Shown here: positions 7,426 to 17,000 of the stretch, one piece after another | Numbering within the stretch: position 1 is the first letter of the stretch | Layout: each line of letters opens with the position of its first letter | NCBI GenBank assembly: GCA_964533275.1 | Contig: CAZHJK010000025.1 | Coordinates: forward strand, 1 to 36,671 | Origin: CAZHJK01 sp964533275 | Lineage (GTDB): Bacteria > Bacillota > Clostridia > Eubacteriales > Garciellaceae | Direction: 5' to 3' | DNA: 36,671 bases | Made by a program: the position numbers and the translations under genes | Notes under the pieces: generated by a model | Database searches by the model: none | Seen by the model: only the letters and a program-made list of their open reading frames with translations | What the model was told of the DNA's origin: nothing

Positions 7426-8340
7426 TTATAGTAAAACACGAAGGGATTTAAAGTAATAACGATCATTATCATTATCATATTGAATTTTGCCTATTGCAGA
7501 TAATTTATTATTTATATATGTTGTAACTATTGAATCCGTATTGAATTTTTTTAAATCGGTAATAATTCCCTGGGGATAAATAGAGTTTCCATTTATTAAA
7601 GACTTTTTTGCACTTTCTTTAATATATATCTTTGGATAGGGATTCAATGAATAATCTAGAGGTAATAAAATGTCTTCTATGTGATTTTTTTTATTTTTTA
7701 TTTCTATTTCTTCAAGGGTGATTGAGGTCTTAAGATTAAAATCTCCAGTACTAGTTCTTAATAGAAATCCCATATGTGCTCCACATCCTAAAAAATCCCC
7801 TATATCAGAACATAAAGTTCTAATATAAGTTCCTTTTGAACATTCCACTTCTATAAATGCATATTCTGGAATTTTATGATAAATTAATTTAATATTATAA
7901 ATATATACCTCTCTAATTGGTATATCTACAAGATCTCCTTGCCCTTGTCGAGCATAATCGTATAATCTCTTACCCTTTACCTTTATTGCTGAATAAATTG
8001 AAGGTTTTTGTTTAATTTTTCCCGTAAAAGCATTAAAAGCTTTATATAATTGTGATATGGTGAAATCTGGATTTGATTTCTTTAATACTTGTCCATATTT
8101 ATCTTGCGTATCAGTTATTTCACCAAAAACAATTTTCGCCCTATATACTTTTTTGTTTTCATTAATATAGGGTATTATTTTTGTTGCTTTTCCTATGCAC
8201 ACAGGTAAGACTCCTGCAGCTCCAGGATCTAATGTGCCTGTGTGACCTGCTTTTTTTATATTTATATTTTTCCTTATCCAATATATAACATCGTGGGATG
8301 TCATTCCTGGAGGTTTTAAAACATTTATTATTCCTTCCAA
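7426..8340 (-). CDS. truB: tRNA pseudouridine-55 synthase
   Basis: It isomerises U55 in the T-loop of tRNAs. The 304-residue protein begins with the TruB start sequence GIINVLKPPGMTSHDV and contains GHTGTLDPGAAGVLPV with the catalytic Asp38. RTLCSDIGDFLGCGAHMGFLLR is typical of the conserved second half, and a PUA-like C-terminal region follows. The start is TTG, supported by AAAGGTGG ten bases upstream; no ATG fits. It lies 14 bases after nrnA and 12 before ribF in the infB-rpsO cluster. Confidence 0.97.
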   Translation of the reverse strand: MEGIINVLKPPGMTSHDVIYWIRKNINIKKAGHTGTLDPGAAGVLPVCIGKATKIIPYINENKKVYRAKIVFGEITDTQDKYGQVLKKSNPDFTISQLYKAFNAFTGKIKQKPSIYSAIKVKGKRLYDYARQGQGDLVDIPIREVYIYNIKLIYHKIPEYAFIEVECSKGTYIRTLCSDIGDFLGCGAHMGFLLRTSTGDFNLKTSITLEEIEIKNKKNHIEDILLPLDYSLNPYPKIYIKESAKKSLINGNSIYPQGIITDLKKFNTDSIVTTYINNKLSAIGKIQYDNDNDRYYFKSLRVLL

Positions 8341-8354
8341 TTATACCACCTTTA

Positions 8355-9314
8355 TTATATTTTATTTGAAATAATAGACTTCAATTTATTAATAATTTCA
8401 TCTTTATTTCCTGAAATAGTACATCCAGATGCTCGGCTATGTCCACCGCCTCCAAGATCAAGAGCAATCTCTCCAACATCAACATATTCATTTGATCTAA
8501 AGCCTATTTTATATTCATCTAAGTTCTTTTCTTTTATTAAAATAGAAACTTCTACACCTATAATATCTCTCCCTATGTTAATAAGCCCTTCAACCTCATC
8601 TGGTTGAGCTCCAACTTCTTCTAAGTCTTTTTGAGTTAATACTGTAATTGCTAATCTATTATCTAAAAAAAATTGAAGATTATTAATAACTTTTCCTATC
8701 AAAAAAATTTTAGATATTTTATGCTCATCAAATACTATTTTATTTATTTTCCAGGCTTCAAATGGTTGTTTTAATAATTCACTAACAATAAAATGGGTCT
8801 TTGATGTTGTATTACTATATTTGAAGTTTCCTGTATCCGTTACTATGGCAGTATATAAGGCTATAGCTATGTTTCTATCTATAATAATTTTAAAAAATGT
8901 TAATAATTCATAGATTATTTCTCCAGTTGCACTTGCTTTAGAATCAACAAGATTAATATTACCATATAATTTGTTGCTTATATGATGATCGATATTTAAA
9001 ATTTCTTTGCATTGATTTAAAATATTAGAATCAAATAAATGATTTATATCACTACAATCTAAACAGATTCCAACATCAAACTTATTATCAGTTATATTAC
9101 TATTAATATCTTCTATTTCTGTCAAAAATGAGTATTTATCACCAATTGCAGGATCTATATGATACATCACTTTTTTATTTAACTTTTTTAATATTAAGCC
9201 TAGAGCTATAACAGAACCTAATGCATCACCATCAGGGGATATATGGGAAGTTATTAAAAAGCTACTATTATTGTATATACAATTTATAATTTCATTAATT
9301 GTTTTAGTTTTCAT
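8355..9314 (-). CDS. nrnA: NrnA-type bifunctional oligoribonuclease / pAp phosphatase (DHH-DHHA1)
   Basis: This DHH-family phosphoesterase degrades nanoRNA (2-5 mers) and dephosphorylates pAp; related proteins also hydrolyse linear dinucleotides from cyclic-di-nucleotide turnover. The 319-residue protein has the N-terminal HISPDGDALGS metal motif (24-34), the DHH motif (109-111) and a C-terminal DHHA1 domain with GGGGHSRASGC. The ATG overlaps the last 11 bases of rbfA with no clear Shine-Dalgarno, so translation is probably coupled to rbfA. Its place between rbfA and truB is common in Clostridia but differs from B. subtilis. A close DHH relative with another substrate cannot be excluded. Confidence 0.9.
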   Translation of the reverse strand: MKTKTINEIINCIYNNSSFLITSHISPDGDALGSVIALGLILKKLNKKVMYHIDPAIGDKYSFLTEIEDINSNITDNKFDVGICLDCSDINHLFDSNILNQCKEILNIDHHISNKLYGNINLVDSKASATGEIIYELLTFFKIIIDRNIAIALYTAIVTDTGNFKYSNTTSKTHFIVSELLKQPFEAWKINKIVFDEHKISKIFLIGKVINNLQFFLDNRLAITVLTQKDLEEVGAQPDEVEGLINIGRDIIGVEVSILIKEKNLDEYKIGFRSNEYVDVGEIALDLGGGGHSRASGCTISGNKDEIINKLKSIISNKI

Positions 9315-9657
9315 CTGTTTTATTTATATCTTTTAATATTGAGTTAATATGCATTCCATATTCAATAGACTTGTCTATTTCAAATAATAGCTCTGGAGTA
9401 TAACGTAATTTTATTTTCTTCCCAATTTCTCTTCTTAAATATCCACCTGCACTTTTTAGACCCAATAAAGTTGCTTCCTGTTGTTCTTTATTCCCATATA
9501 TACTTATATAAATCTTTGCATAACGCAAATCATTAGTTGCTTTAACTTGAGTAATACTTACAAATTCAGATATCCTTGGGTCCTTAATTTGGTTTTTTAT
9601 TAAAATGCTTAATTCTTTTTTAATTTCCTCATTAAGTCTACCTATTCTTCGTGCCAT
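9304..9657 (-). CDS. rbfA: 30S ribosome-binding factor A
   Basis: RbfA is a KH-fold assembly factor that binds the 30S subunit near the 5' helix of 16S rRNA late in maturation, with cold-adaptation importance. The 117-residue sequence has RIGRLNEEIKKELSILI at the N terminus, KDPRISEFVSITQVK and YTPELLFEIDKSIEYG, all characteristic. The ATG follows AAGGTGA. It lies 25 bases after infB. The small gene ylxP, found between infB and rbfA in B. subtilis, is missing. Confidence 0.97.
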   Translation of the reverse strand: MARRIGRLNEEIKKELSILIKNQIKDPRISEFVSITQVKATNDLRYAKIYISIYGNKEQQEATLLGLKSAGGYLRREIGKKIKLRYTPELLFEIDKSIEYGMHINSILKDINKTDEN

Positions 9658-9682
9658 TTTTTCACCTTCTTTATATACTATA

Positions 9683-11737
9683 CTATCTTGGGATTTCTTC
9701 CATAGTAAAAGCTTCTATAATATCACCATCTTTAAGATCGTTATATTTCTCAATTCCTATTCCACATTCATAACCAGATAAAACTTCTTTTGCGTCATCC
9801 TTAAATCTTTTAAGTGAAGAAATACTCCCTTCATGAATAACAATTCCGTCTCTTATAATTCTCACTTGATTATTTCTATTAATTTTTCCATCAATTATAT
9901 AGCTTCCAGCAATTTGACCTATATTAGGAACCTTAAAAGTCTGTCTTACTTCGGCTTTTCCCATAACTACTTCTCTATATTCTGGATCTAGCATACCCTT
10001 CATAGCATCTTGCATATCTTCAATCGCATTATAAATAACCCTATATAAACGCATATCTACTTTTTCTTTTTCTGCTATAATTTGTGCATTATTATCAGGT
10101 CTAACATTAAAACCAATTATAATTGCATTAGAAGCAGTAGCAAGCATAACATCCGATTCAGTAATAGCTCCAACACCTGTGTGTATTACATTTACTCTTA
10201 CTTCATTATTACTTAATCGTTCTAATGATTGTTTTAAAGCTTCTATAGATCCTTGTACATCAGCTTTTATTATTATATTTATTTCTTTAACTTCCCCTTC
10301 TTGAATTTTACTAAATAAATCATCTAAGGAAAGTCTATGAGTTTGATTTAAATTTTGTTCTCTAAATGCTTCTTTATTTTTCTCAGCGACATTTCTTGCT
10401 AATTTATCATCTTCAACAACATAGAATATATCTCCAGCTGTTGGTACTTCTGATAATCCAATAATCTCTACTGGCATAGAAGGACCTGCATTTTTTACTC
10501 TTTTTCCTTTGTCATCTACCATAGCTCTAACTTTACCGTAGGCAGCTCCTGCAACAATCGAATCTCCGACATGTATTGTACCTGTTTCAACAAGTAAGGT
10601 AGCAACCGTTCCGCGACCTTTATTTAATTCAGCTTCTACTATAGAACCCTTTGCTCTTCTATGTGAGTTAGCTTTAAGTTCTTGCATTTCTGCAACCAAT
10701 AAAATCATTTCTAGTAGATTTTCTATTCCTTCATGTGTCAATGCAGATACCGGTACACAGATTGTATCCCCACCCCATTCTTCAGGAATTAATCCATATT
10801 CAGTTAATTCTTGTTTCACTCGATCAGGAGTAGAATCAGGCTTATCGATTTTATTTATTGCTACAATAATAGGAACATTTGCTGCTTTGGCATGATTGAT
10901 GGCTTCTACAGTTTGAGGCATAACACCATCATCAGCAGCTACAACAAGGATAGCTATATCCGTGATACTTGCCCCACGAAGTCTCATTGCTGTAAAAGCT
11001 TCATGACCTGGAGTATCTAAAAAGGTAATTTTTTCATCATTTACTTGAACTGTATATGCTCCTATATGCTGTGTAATACCCCCTGCTTCCTTTTCAGTAA
11101 CTTTTGTTTTTCGAATAGCATCAAGTAAAGAAGTTTTACCATGATCAACATGACCCATTACTGTTATTACAGGTGGTCTTTTGGTTAGATCTTCTGGTTT
11201 ATCTATTTCTTCTATAATTAATTTTTCTTCTATTGTTTTTTCTTTTTCTTTCTTGACAATATACCCGTATTCCTCTGCAATAATACTTGCTGTTTCAAAA
11301 TCGATTTCTTGGTTTATTGTAACCATACTTCCTAAAGACATTAATTTTTTTATTATTGCACTAGGAGCAATTGATATAGTTTCAGCAAAATCTCCTACTT
11401 TTATAGTAGATGGTAATATTATTTCTGTTTTATTACTTTCTTTATTTTCAATTAAAGATTTTTCATTTTCTTTTTCATCTTTCTTAATACTGGGTTTATT
11501 TTGTTTGGAAGACTTATTATTGTCTGATTTTGCTTTGTTTTTAATTTCATCTTTTTTACTATTGTTTTGTTCATTTTTTTCATTGCTTAATAAGTCTATT
11601 ACTAATTTTGCTTGTTCTGAATCTATTGTCCCCATATGATTTGCAACTTCAATGCCTAAATCCTTTAATTGTAGTATTAAAGATTTACTTGTGATATTTA
11701 ATTGTTTAGCTAACTCGTAAACTCGAACTTTAGACAC
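9683..11737 (-). CDS. infB: Translation initiation factor IF-2
   Basis: This GTPase brings formyl-Met-tRNA to the 30S subunit and promotes subunit joining. From the chosen GTG start it has 684 residues. The N-terminal IF2N helix is followed by a low-complexity Lys/Asn/Glu linker (about 50-110) and a second IF2N-type domain. The G domain has GHVDHGKT (195-202), DTPGHEA and NKID, followed by domains II-IV. The longest frame opens at a GTG at 11746, but that GTG is part of the Shine-Dalgarno GGGGGTGA. The GTG at 11737, five bases further on, gives the expected SKVRVYELAK terminus. It starts 17 bases after ylxQ. Confidence 0.97.
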   Translation of the reverse strand: MSKVRVYELAKQLNITSKSLILQLKDLGIEVANHMGTIDSEQAKLVIDLLSNEKNEQNNSKKDEIKNKAKSDNNKSSKQNKPSIKKDEKENEKSLIENKESNKTEIILPSTIKVGDFAETISIAPSAIIKKLMSLGSMVTINQEIDFETASIIAEEYGYIVKKEKEKTIEEKLIIEEIDKPEDLTKRPPVITVMGHVDHGKTSLLDAIRKTKVTEKEAGGITQHIGAYTVQVNDEKITFLDTPGHEAFTAMRLRGASITDIAILVVAADDGVMPQTVEAINHAKAANVPIIVAINKIDKPDSTPDRVKQELTEYGLIPEEWGGDTICVPVSALTHEGIENLLEMILLVAEMQELKANSHRRAKGSIVEAELNKGRGTVATLLVETGTIHVGDSIVAGAAYGKVRAMVDDKGKRVKNAGPSMPVEIIGLSEVPTAGDIFYVVEDDKLARNVAEKNKEAFREQNLNQTHRLSLDDLFSKIQEGEVKEINIIIKADVQGSIEALKQSLERLSNNEVRVNVIHTGVGAITESDVMLATASNAIIIGFNVRPDNNAQIIAEKEKVDMRLYRVIYNAIEDMQDAMKGMLDPEYREVVMGKAEVRQTFKVPNIGQIAGSYIIDGKINRNNQVRIIRDGIVIHEGSISSLKRFKDDAKEVLSGYECGIGIEKYNDLKDGDIIEAFTMEEIPR

Positions 11738-11754
11738 GAGTTTCACCCCCTATT

Positions 11755-12063
11755 TTATTTGTTTTCATAGATTTTAATAAGATTTATTGCCATTTTCATG
11801 TCTTTAACTCCAATCAATGCACGATAACTTTTCCCAATTGCTGCACCTAAAATATCTTTATTGCCTATTAAAATAACTGGAATTTTGTTTTTTATTGCTT
11901 TTTTTAAATATTCATTTTTTGTATTATCTGAAGTATCCTCTGCTATAACTAATAGTTTTATTTTCCCTTTTTTTAAGTCTATATTTACTGCTAATTCACC
12001 TGAAACTACTTTACCAGCTCTTTGACATAATCCTAAAAATGAATAAAAATTGCTATTATTCAT
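11755..12063 (-). CDS. ylxQ: L7Ae-family ribosomal/K-turn RNA-binding protein YlxQ
   Basis: This 102-residue L7Ae/L30e-fold protein is a member of the bacterial K-turn-binding YlxQ group. Typical segments are FLGLCQRAGKVVSGE at the N terminus and KLLVIAEDTSDNTK in the RNA-binding region. Its ATG overlaps the end of ylxR by eight bases, so translation is coupled, as in B. subtilis nusA-ylxR-ylxQ-infB. The physiological RNA target in bacteria is not firmly known. Confidence 0.92.
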   Translation of the reverse strand: MNNSNFYSFLGLCQRAGKVVSGELAVNIDLKKGKIKLLVIAEDTSDNTKNEYLKKAIKNKIPVILIGNKDILGAAIGKSYRALIGVKDMKMAINLIKIYENK

Positions 12064-12319
12064 TTAATATTTCACTCCTAAGTTTATCTATGATTTCCTG
12101 AGGGATAGATTGTTTAAAAACTTTTTCTAGTTTTTTATTTTTTATTGCAGCATCAAAGCATCCAACATCTTTACAAATATACGCTCCCCGTCCATTAGCT
12201 TTTCCAATAGGATCGTAAAATATCTCTCCTTCTTTATTTTTAACAATTCGGATTAATACTTTCTTGTCGTTCATTTCGCCACAACCAACGCACATTCTTT
12301 GAGGAATTTTTTTTGCCAA
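12056..12319 (-). CDS. ylxR: YlxR family protein (RNase P modulator RnpM)
   Basis: This 87-residue protein has the YlxR hallmark PQRMCVGC near the N terminus and GRGAYIC with a following Cys, which form the family's compact nucleic-acid-binding fold. In B. subtilis YlxR binds RNase P RNA and modulates its activity; an earlier report described nucleoid-associated effects on transcription. The start is TTG, preceded by GGGGAGGAG at six bases. It sits 26 bases after nusA and overlaps ylxQ. Confidence 0.93.
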   Translation of the reverse strand: MAKKIPQRMCVGCGEMNDKKVLIRIVKNKEGEIFYDPIGKANGRGAYICKDVGCFDAAIKNKKLEKVFKQSIPQEIIDKLRSEILNE

Positions 12320-12345
12320 TTCTTTCTCCTCCCCTCAATATTTTT

Positions 12346-13410
12346 TTATTCAATTATATCATCTTCCTGAATCATCAAATCAGATTGTGATCTGCTTTTT
12401 ATATCAATCTTCCAACCCGTTAATTTTGCTGCTAAGCGAGCATTTTGTCCTTCTTTACCAATAGCTAGAGATAATTGGTAATCATCAACAACTACTTTCG
12501 CTGATTTAGAATCTTCATTTACTTCAACCAAAAGTACTTTAGCAGGACTTAATGCACTTGCAATATAATCTTTTGGATTCTCACTCCATTTTATAATATC
12601 AATTTTTTCTCCCTTTAATTCATTAACAATCTGCTGCACTCTGGCTCCTTTATGTCCAACACACGCACCTACAGGATCTACTTCTTCATTATTAGAATAT
12701 ACTGCAATTTTTGTTCTTGAGCCAGCCTCCCTTGATATAGAACGCAATTCAACAATACCATCAAAAATTTCAGGTACTTCTAATTCAAATAAACGCTTTA
12801 CTAATCCTGGATGAGTTCTTGATACTAGAATTTGAGGTCCTTTTGTGGTCTTTTTTACCTCTACAATATATAATTTTATTCTATCACCATGATTATAGTT
12901 TTCCCCTATCATTTGTTCACTTGAACCTAGAATAGCTTCTGTTCTTCCTAAATCCACAAAAACATTAGCTCTTTCTTTTCTTTGAACAATACCAGTTATT
13001 ATTTCGTCTACTCTATCCACATATAAATTGTAAATAATACCCCTCTCAGCTTCTCTTATCCTTTGTACAACAACTTGTTTTGCAGTTTGTGCTGCTATTC
13101 TTCCAAAGTTTTTTGGTCTTACTAATTCTTCTACTATATCCCCGTTTTCATAGTTTGGATCTATTTTTTTTGCATCTTCTATACTTATTTCAAGTAAATC
13201 AGTTTCTACTTCTTCTACAACATTTTTCAAAGAATAAACTTTAACCTCTCCTGTTTCTCGATCTATTGTAATTTTTACATTCTGAGCTGAACCAAAATTC
13301 CTTTTATAAGCTGAAGTTATTGCAGCTTCTATTGCTTCTAATAATACTTCTTTATTTATTCCCTTTTCTTTTTCAATTTGATCTAAAGCTTCAATAAAAT
13401 CAATATTCAT
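12346..13410 (-). CDS. nusA: Transcription termination/antitermination protein NusA
   Basis: NusA binds RNA polymerase and nascent RNA and stimulates pausing and intrinsic termination. The 354 residues have the Firmicutes layout: an N-terminal polymerase-binding domain (about 1-125), an S1 domain (RIREAERGIIYNLYVDRVDEI onward) and two KH domains (DPVGACVGHKGARVQQIV and SLAIGKEGQNARLAAKL). The acidic C-terminal repeats of the enteric protein are absent, as is normal here. The ATG follows GGAGGG. It lies 18 bases after rimP in the conserved rimP-nusA-ylxR-ylxQ-infB operon. Confidence 0.98.
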   Translation of the reverse strand: MNIDFIEALDQIEKEKGINKEVLLEAIEAAITSAYKRNFGSAQNVKITIDRETGEVKVYSLKNVVEEVETDLLEISIEDAKKIDPNYENGDIVEELVRPKNFGRIAAQTAKQVVVQRIREAERGIIYNLYVDRVDEIITGIVQRKERANVFVDLGRTEAILGSSEQMIGENYNHGDRIKLYIVEVKKTTKGPQILVSRTHPGLVKRLFELEVPEIFDGIVELRSISREAGSRTKIAVYSNNEEVDPVGACVGHKGARVQQIVNELKGEKIDIIKWSENPKDYIASALSPAKVLLVEVNEDSKSAKVVVDDYQLSLAIGKEGQNARLAAKLTGWKIDIKSRSQSDLMIQEDDIIE

Positions 13411-13428
13411 TTTTTACCCTCCAATATT

Positions 13429-13893
13429 TTAAAATTCCACAAATAAACGTACTGAGGAAGCAGCATTTAGAGGAATTTCTATCCTTTCTTTATTATTAAC
13501 TTCTAAATTAATAATATTGTCTAACAGCCCAATTAATTTACCAGTATACTTTTTTTGTCCATTATATGGTGCATATAGTTTAATTTCCACTTTATGACCC
13601 TTATATTTTTCATAGTCTTCCGGTGTCTTTAAAGGTCTATCTAAACCTGGTGATGATACTTCTAATATATAACTTTGTTCTATTGGATCAACTTCATCTA
13701 ATATCTCACTAAGACTATCACTAATTAATTGGCAGTCTTCTAAATTAATACCTTCAGGTTTATCAACAAATAATCGTAAATACCAATTTGGTCCCTCTTT
13801 TTTGAATTCTATATCAACAATTTCGAATTGATAATTATCCGTTATTGGCAAAGTTAATTCTCTTACTATTTCTTCTATTTTTTTCTTAACCAT
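13429..13893 (-). CDS. rimP: Ribosome maturation factor RimP
   Basis: RimP assists assembly of the 30S head around S12 and the central pseudoknot. The 154-residue protein has the family features FEIVDIEFKKEGPNWYLRLF with a following DKPEGI, LEDCQLISDSLSEILDE and YILEVSSPGLDRPLK. The ATG follows AAGGAGGG. It is the first gene of the nusA-infB operon, 184 bases after the polC stop and behind the polC terminator. I could not pick out a convincing promoter in that gap. Confidence 0.97.
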   Translation of the reverse strand: MVKKKIEEIVRELTLPITDNYQFEIVDIEFKKEGPNWYLRLFVDKPEGINLEDCQLISDSLSEILDEVDPIEQSYILEVSSPGLDRPLKTPEDYEKYKGHKVEIKLYAPYNGQKKYTGKLIGLLDNIINLEVNNKERIEIPLNAASSVRLFVEF

Positions 13894-13978
13894 ATTATTT
13901 CCCTCCTTACTTATAATTTATATTATTTACTATATTGTTCGTTTTTTACCTTGCTTATGTATTTTAAAAAGGTATACA

Positions 13979-14008
13979 AAATGAAAGAGCGGGTTTTACC
14001 CACTCTTT
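13979..14008 (-). terminator. Terminator-like hairpin after polC
   Basis: An 11 bp stem (13998-14008 with 13984-13994, three-base loop) lies about 70 bases past the polC stop. On the minus-strand RNA the central pair is a tolerated U-G wobble, whereas on the plus strand it is a C-A mismatch. This points to the minus strand as the functional orientation. The following tract CATTTTG is short, so termination may be partial. Confidence 0.6.
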
Positions 14009-14077
14009 TGCAAAAAAATATATTTAGTATACAAAAAATATTATAACATTTATTTACAATTAAAGCAAGTTTAAGTG

Positions 14078-17000
14078 TTAAATACCGAAAAGGGATAGTT
14101 GATTACTATCAGGTAAATCCTTTAGACATCCATGTTGGTCTAATATTTCAATAACATTTTTGCTAATTTTACATCTTTCTCTAAGATCTTCTTTTGATAT
14201 AAACTTATTAGGCAGTCTTGCCTCCATTATATTATAAGCTGCCTTAATTCCCAATCCTGTTAGTGAATTAAATGGAGCCAATAAAGCATTATCTTTAATA
14301 ATAAATTTCTCAGCGTGGGACTCATATAAGTCTACGGGTAGTATACTAAAACCTCTACAATACATTTCTAAGGAAATTTCTAGAACTATTAAAAGTCCTT
14401 TCTCTTTTGTTGTAATTTCATTACCTTTATCTTCTAGATCTTTAATTTTGTTTTTTATATATGTTTTTCCCTTAGTAATTAAATCGGCATCAAAATCATC
14501 TGTTCTTACAGTAAAGTATGTTGCGTAAAAAGATAGTGGATAATGTACTTTAAAATAAGCAATTCTAAATGCCATCATAACATATGCAGCCGCGTGAGCC
14601 TTTGGAAACATATACTTTATTTTAGTACAAGAATCGATATACCATTGAGGCACATTATTTTCTTTCATTTCTTTAACATCGTCTGGAGTTAAACCTCTGC
14701 CTTTTCTAACACCTTCCATAATCTTGAATGCGCTTTTAGGTTTTAATCCTTTATATGTTAAATAAACCATGATATCATCACGGGTGGATATTACTTCTTT
14801 AATAGTACAAGTATTATTACGTATTAAATCCTGTGCATTATTTATCCATACATCTGTTCCGTGGGATAAACCCGATATTCGTATTAAGTCTGAGAAGGCT
14901 GTTGGTTTTGTATCCTCTAACATTTGTCTTACAAAACGAGTTCCAAATTCTGGGATACCAAATGTCCCAACAGAACTCCCAATATCCTTAGGTTTAATAT
15001 TTAAGACATCAGTACTTGTAAATATTTTTATTGTTTTTTTATCGTCTAATGGTATCTTTGTTGCATCTATTCCTGTCAAATCTTCTAACATACGAATAGC
15101 TGTAGGATCATCATGGCCTAGTATATCGAGCTTAAGTAATCGTCCACTCAAAGAATGATAATCAAAATGAGTTGTAATTATATCTGTATTAGGATCATCT
15201 GCTGGTCTTTGTATTGGACAAAAATCGTATATTTCTTTGTCCCTAGGCACTACCATTATACCTCCAGGATGTTGCCCTGTAGTTCTCTTTACACCAGTGC
15301 AACCCTTTACTAAACGATTTATTTCCGCATTGTGTAAAACTGATCCTCGATCTTCTGCATAATTTTTTACAAATCCATAGGCTGTTTTTTCAGCAATTGT
15401 TCCTATTGTTCCAGCTTTAAATACCTGTCCGCTTCCAAATAACTCTTCCGTATATTTATGTGCAATTGCCTGGTATTCTCCAGAAAAATTTAAATCAATA
15501 TCTGGTTCTTTATCTCCTTCAAAACCTAGAAAGACTTCAAACGGAATATCAAATCCCTCTTTATTATATTTGGTTTTACAGAATGGGCAATTTTTATCTG
15601 GTAAATCGGGACCTACTCCTACAACATTACTATCAAAAAACTCTGAATGTTTGCACTCAGGGCATATATAGTGAGGTGGAAGAGGGTTAACCTCAGTAAT
15701 GTCTGTAAATGTTGCAACTAATGAAGATCCTACAGATCCTCTTGAGCCCACTAGATATCCATCCTCTAATGACTTATCTACAAGCTTATGAGCAATCAAA
15801 TATAATACAGCATATCCGTTATTTATTATTGAATTTAATTCCTTATCTAGTCTTTTTTGAATAATATCTGGTAATTTATCTCCATATATATTATGTGCTT
15901 TCTTCATAGTCATTTTAAATATTTCATCTTCTGCTCCTTCAATCTTAGGTGGAAAGGTTCCTGTGGGTATAGGCAAAATATTTTGAATTTGATCAGCTAT
16001 ATAATTTGTGTTTGTAATAACAACCTCTTCAGCTTTTTCTTTTCCTAAGTAATCAAATTCCTTTAACATTTCCTCTGTAGTCCTAAAATATAAAGGTGCT
16101 TGGTTATCTGCATCTTGAAATCCTTGACCAGACATTAGTATTCTTCTATATATTTCATCTTTTTCATTTAGAAAATGTACATCACCGGTTGCAACTACTG
16201 GTTTATTATACTCCTCACCCAAGCTTACAATTTTTTTATTTATCTCTATTAATTGTTCTCTATTTTCTACAATACCTTTATCAATTAAAAAATTATTATT
16301 ACCTAGTGGTTGAATTTCTAGATAATCATATAAAGAAATTACTTTTTCTAATTCTTTCTTTTCTACATTTCGTAAGATTGCTTTATATAATTCTCCTGCT
16401 TCACAGGCAGTTCCAATTATTAACCCTTCTTTAAATCTTTTAAGAAGACTTTTAGGTATGCGTGGTTTTTTATAAAAATAATCCATATGGGATTTAGATA
16501 TAATTTTGTATAGGTTCTTTAAACCAATCAAATTTTTTACCAATATTATTATATGATATGTATCCATTTTTTTAACAGATTCCTTATCCTTTAAAATATA
16601 GTTTAGATCTTCTATATTTTTGGCACCATTTATTTTAACGATATCAATTAAATTTAGGAATACTTCTGCTGTTGCTTGAGCATCGTCAACAGCTCTATGG
16701 TGATTTTCAAGTTTTATTCCAAAATGCTTAACAACATTACTTAAACGATGTCTTTTTAGACTAGGCAAACACAATCTTGATAATGCTAAAGTATCTACTA
16801 TAGGATTATTTACATTTAAATTTACACTTTTTGCTTTATTTTTAATGAATGAAATATCAAATTTAGCGTTATGAGCAACTAAGATACAATTATTACAAAA
16901 CTCTATAAATCTAGGTAATATTTCATGTATTCTAGGTTCATCTTTCACCATTTCATCTGTTATTCCTGTTAACTTTGTAATTCTATAGGGAATTGAACAC

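Noticed and set aside
11181..11639. Plus-strand 152-codon reading frame opposite infB
   Set aside because: It is a shadow of the Lys/Glu-rich IF2 linker; its hydrophobic composition is the complement of AAA/GAA codons, and it lacks a ribosome-binding site.
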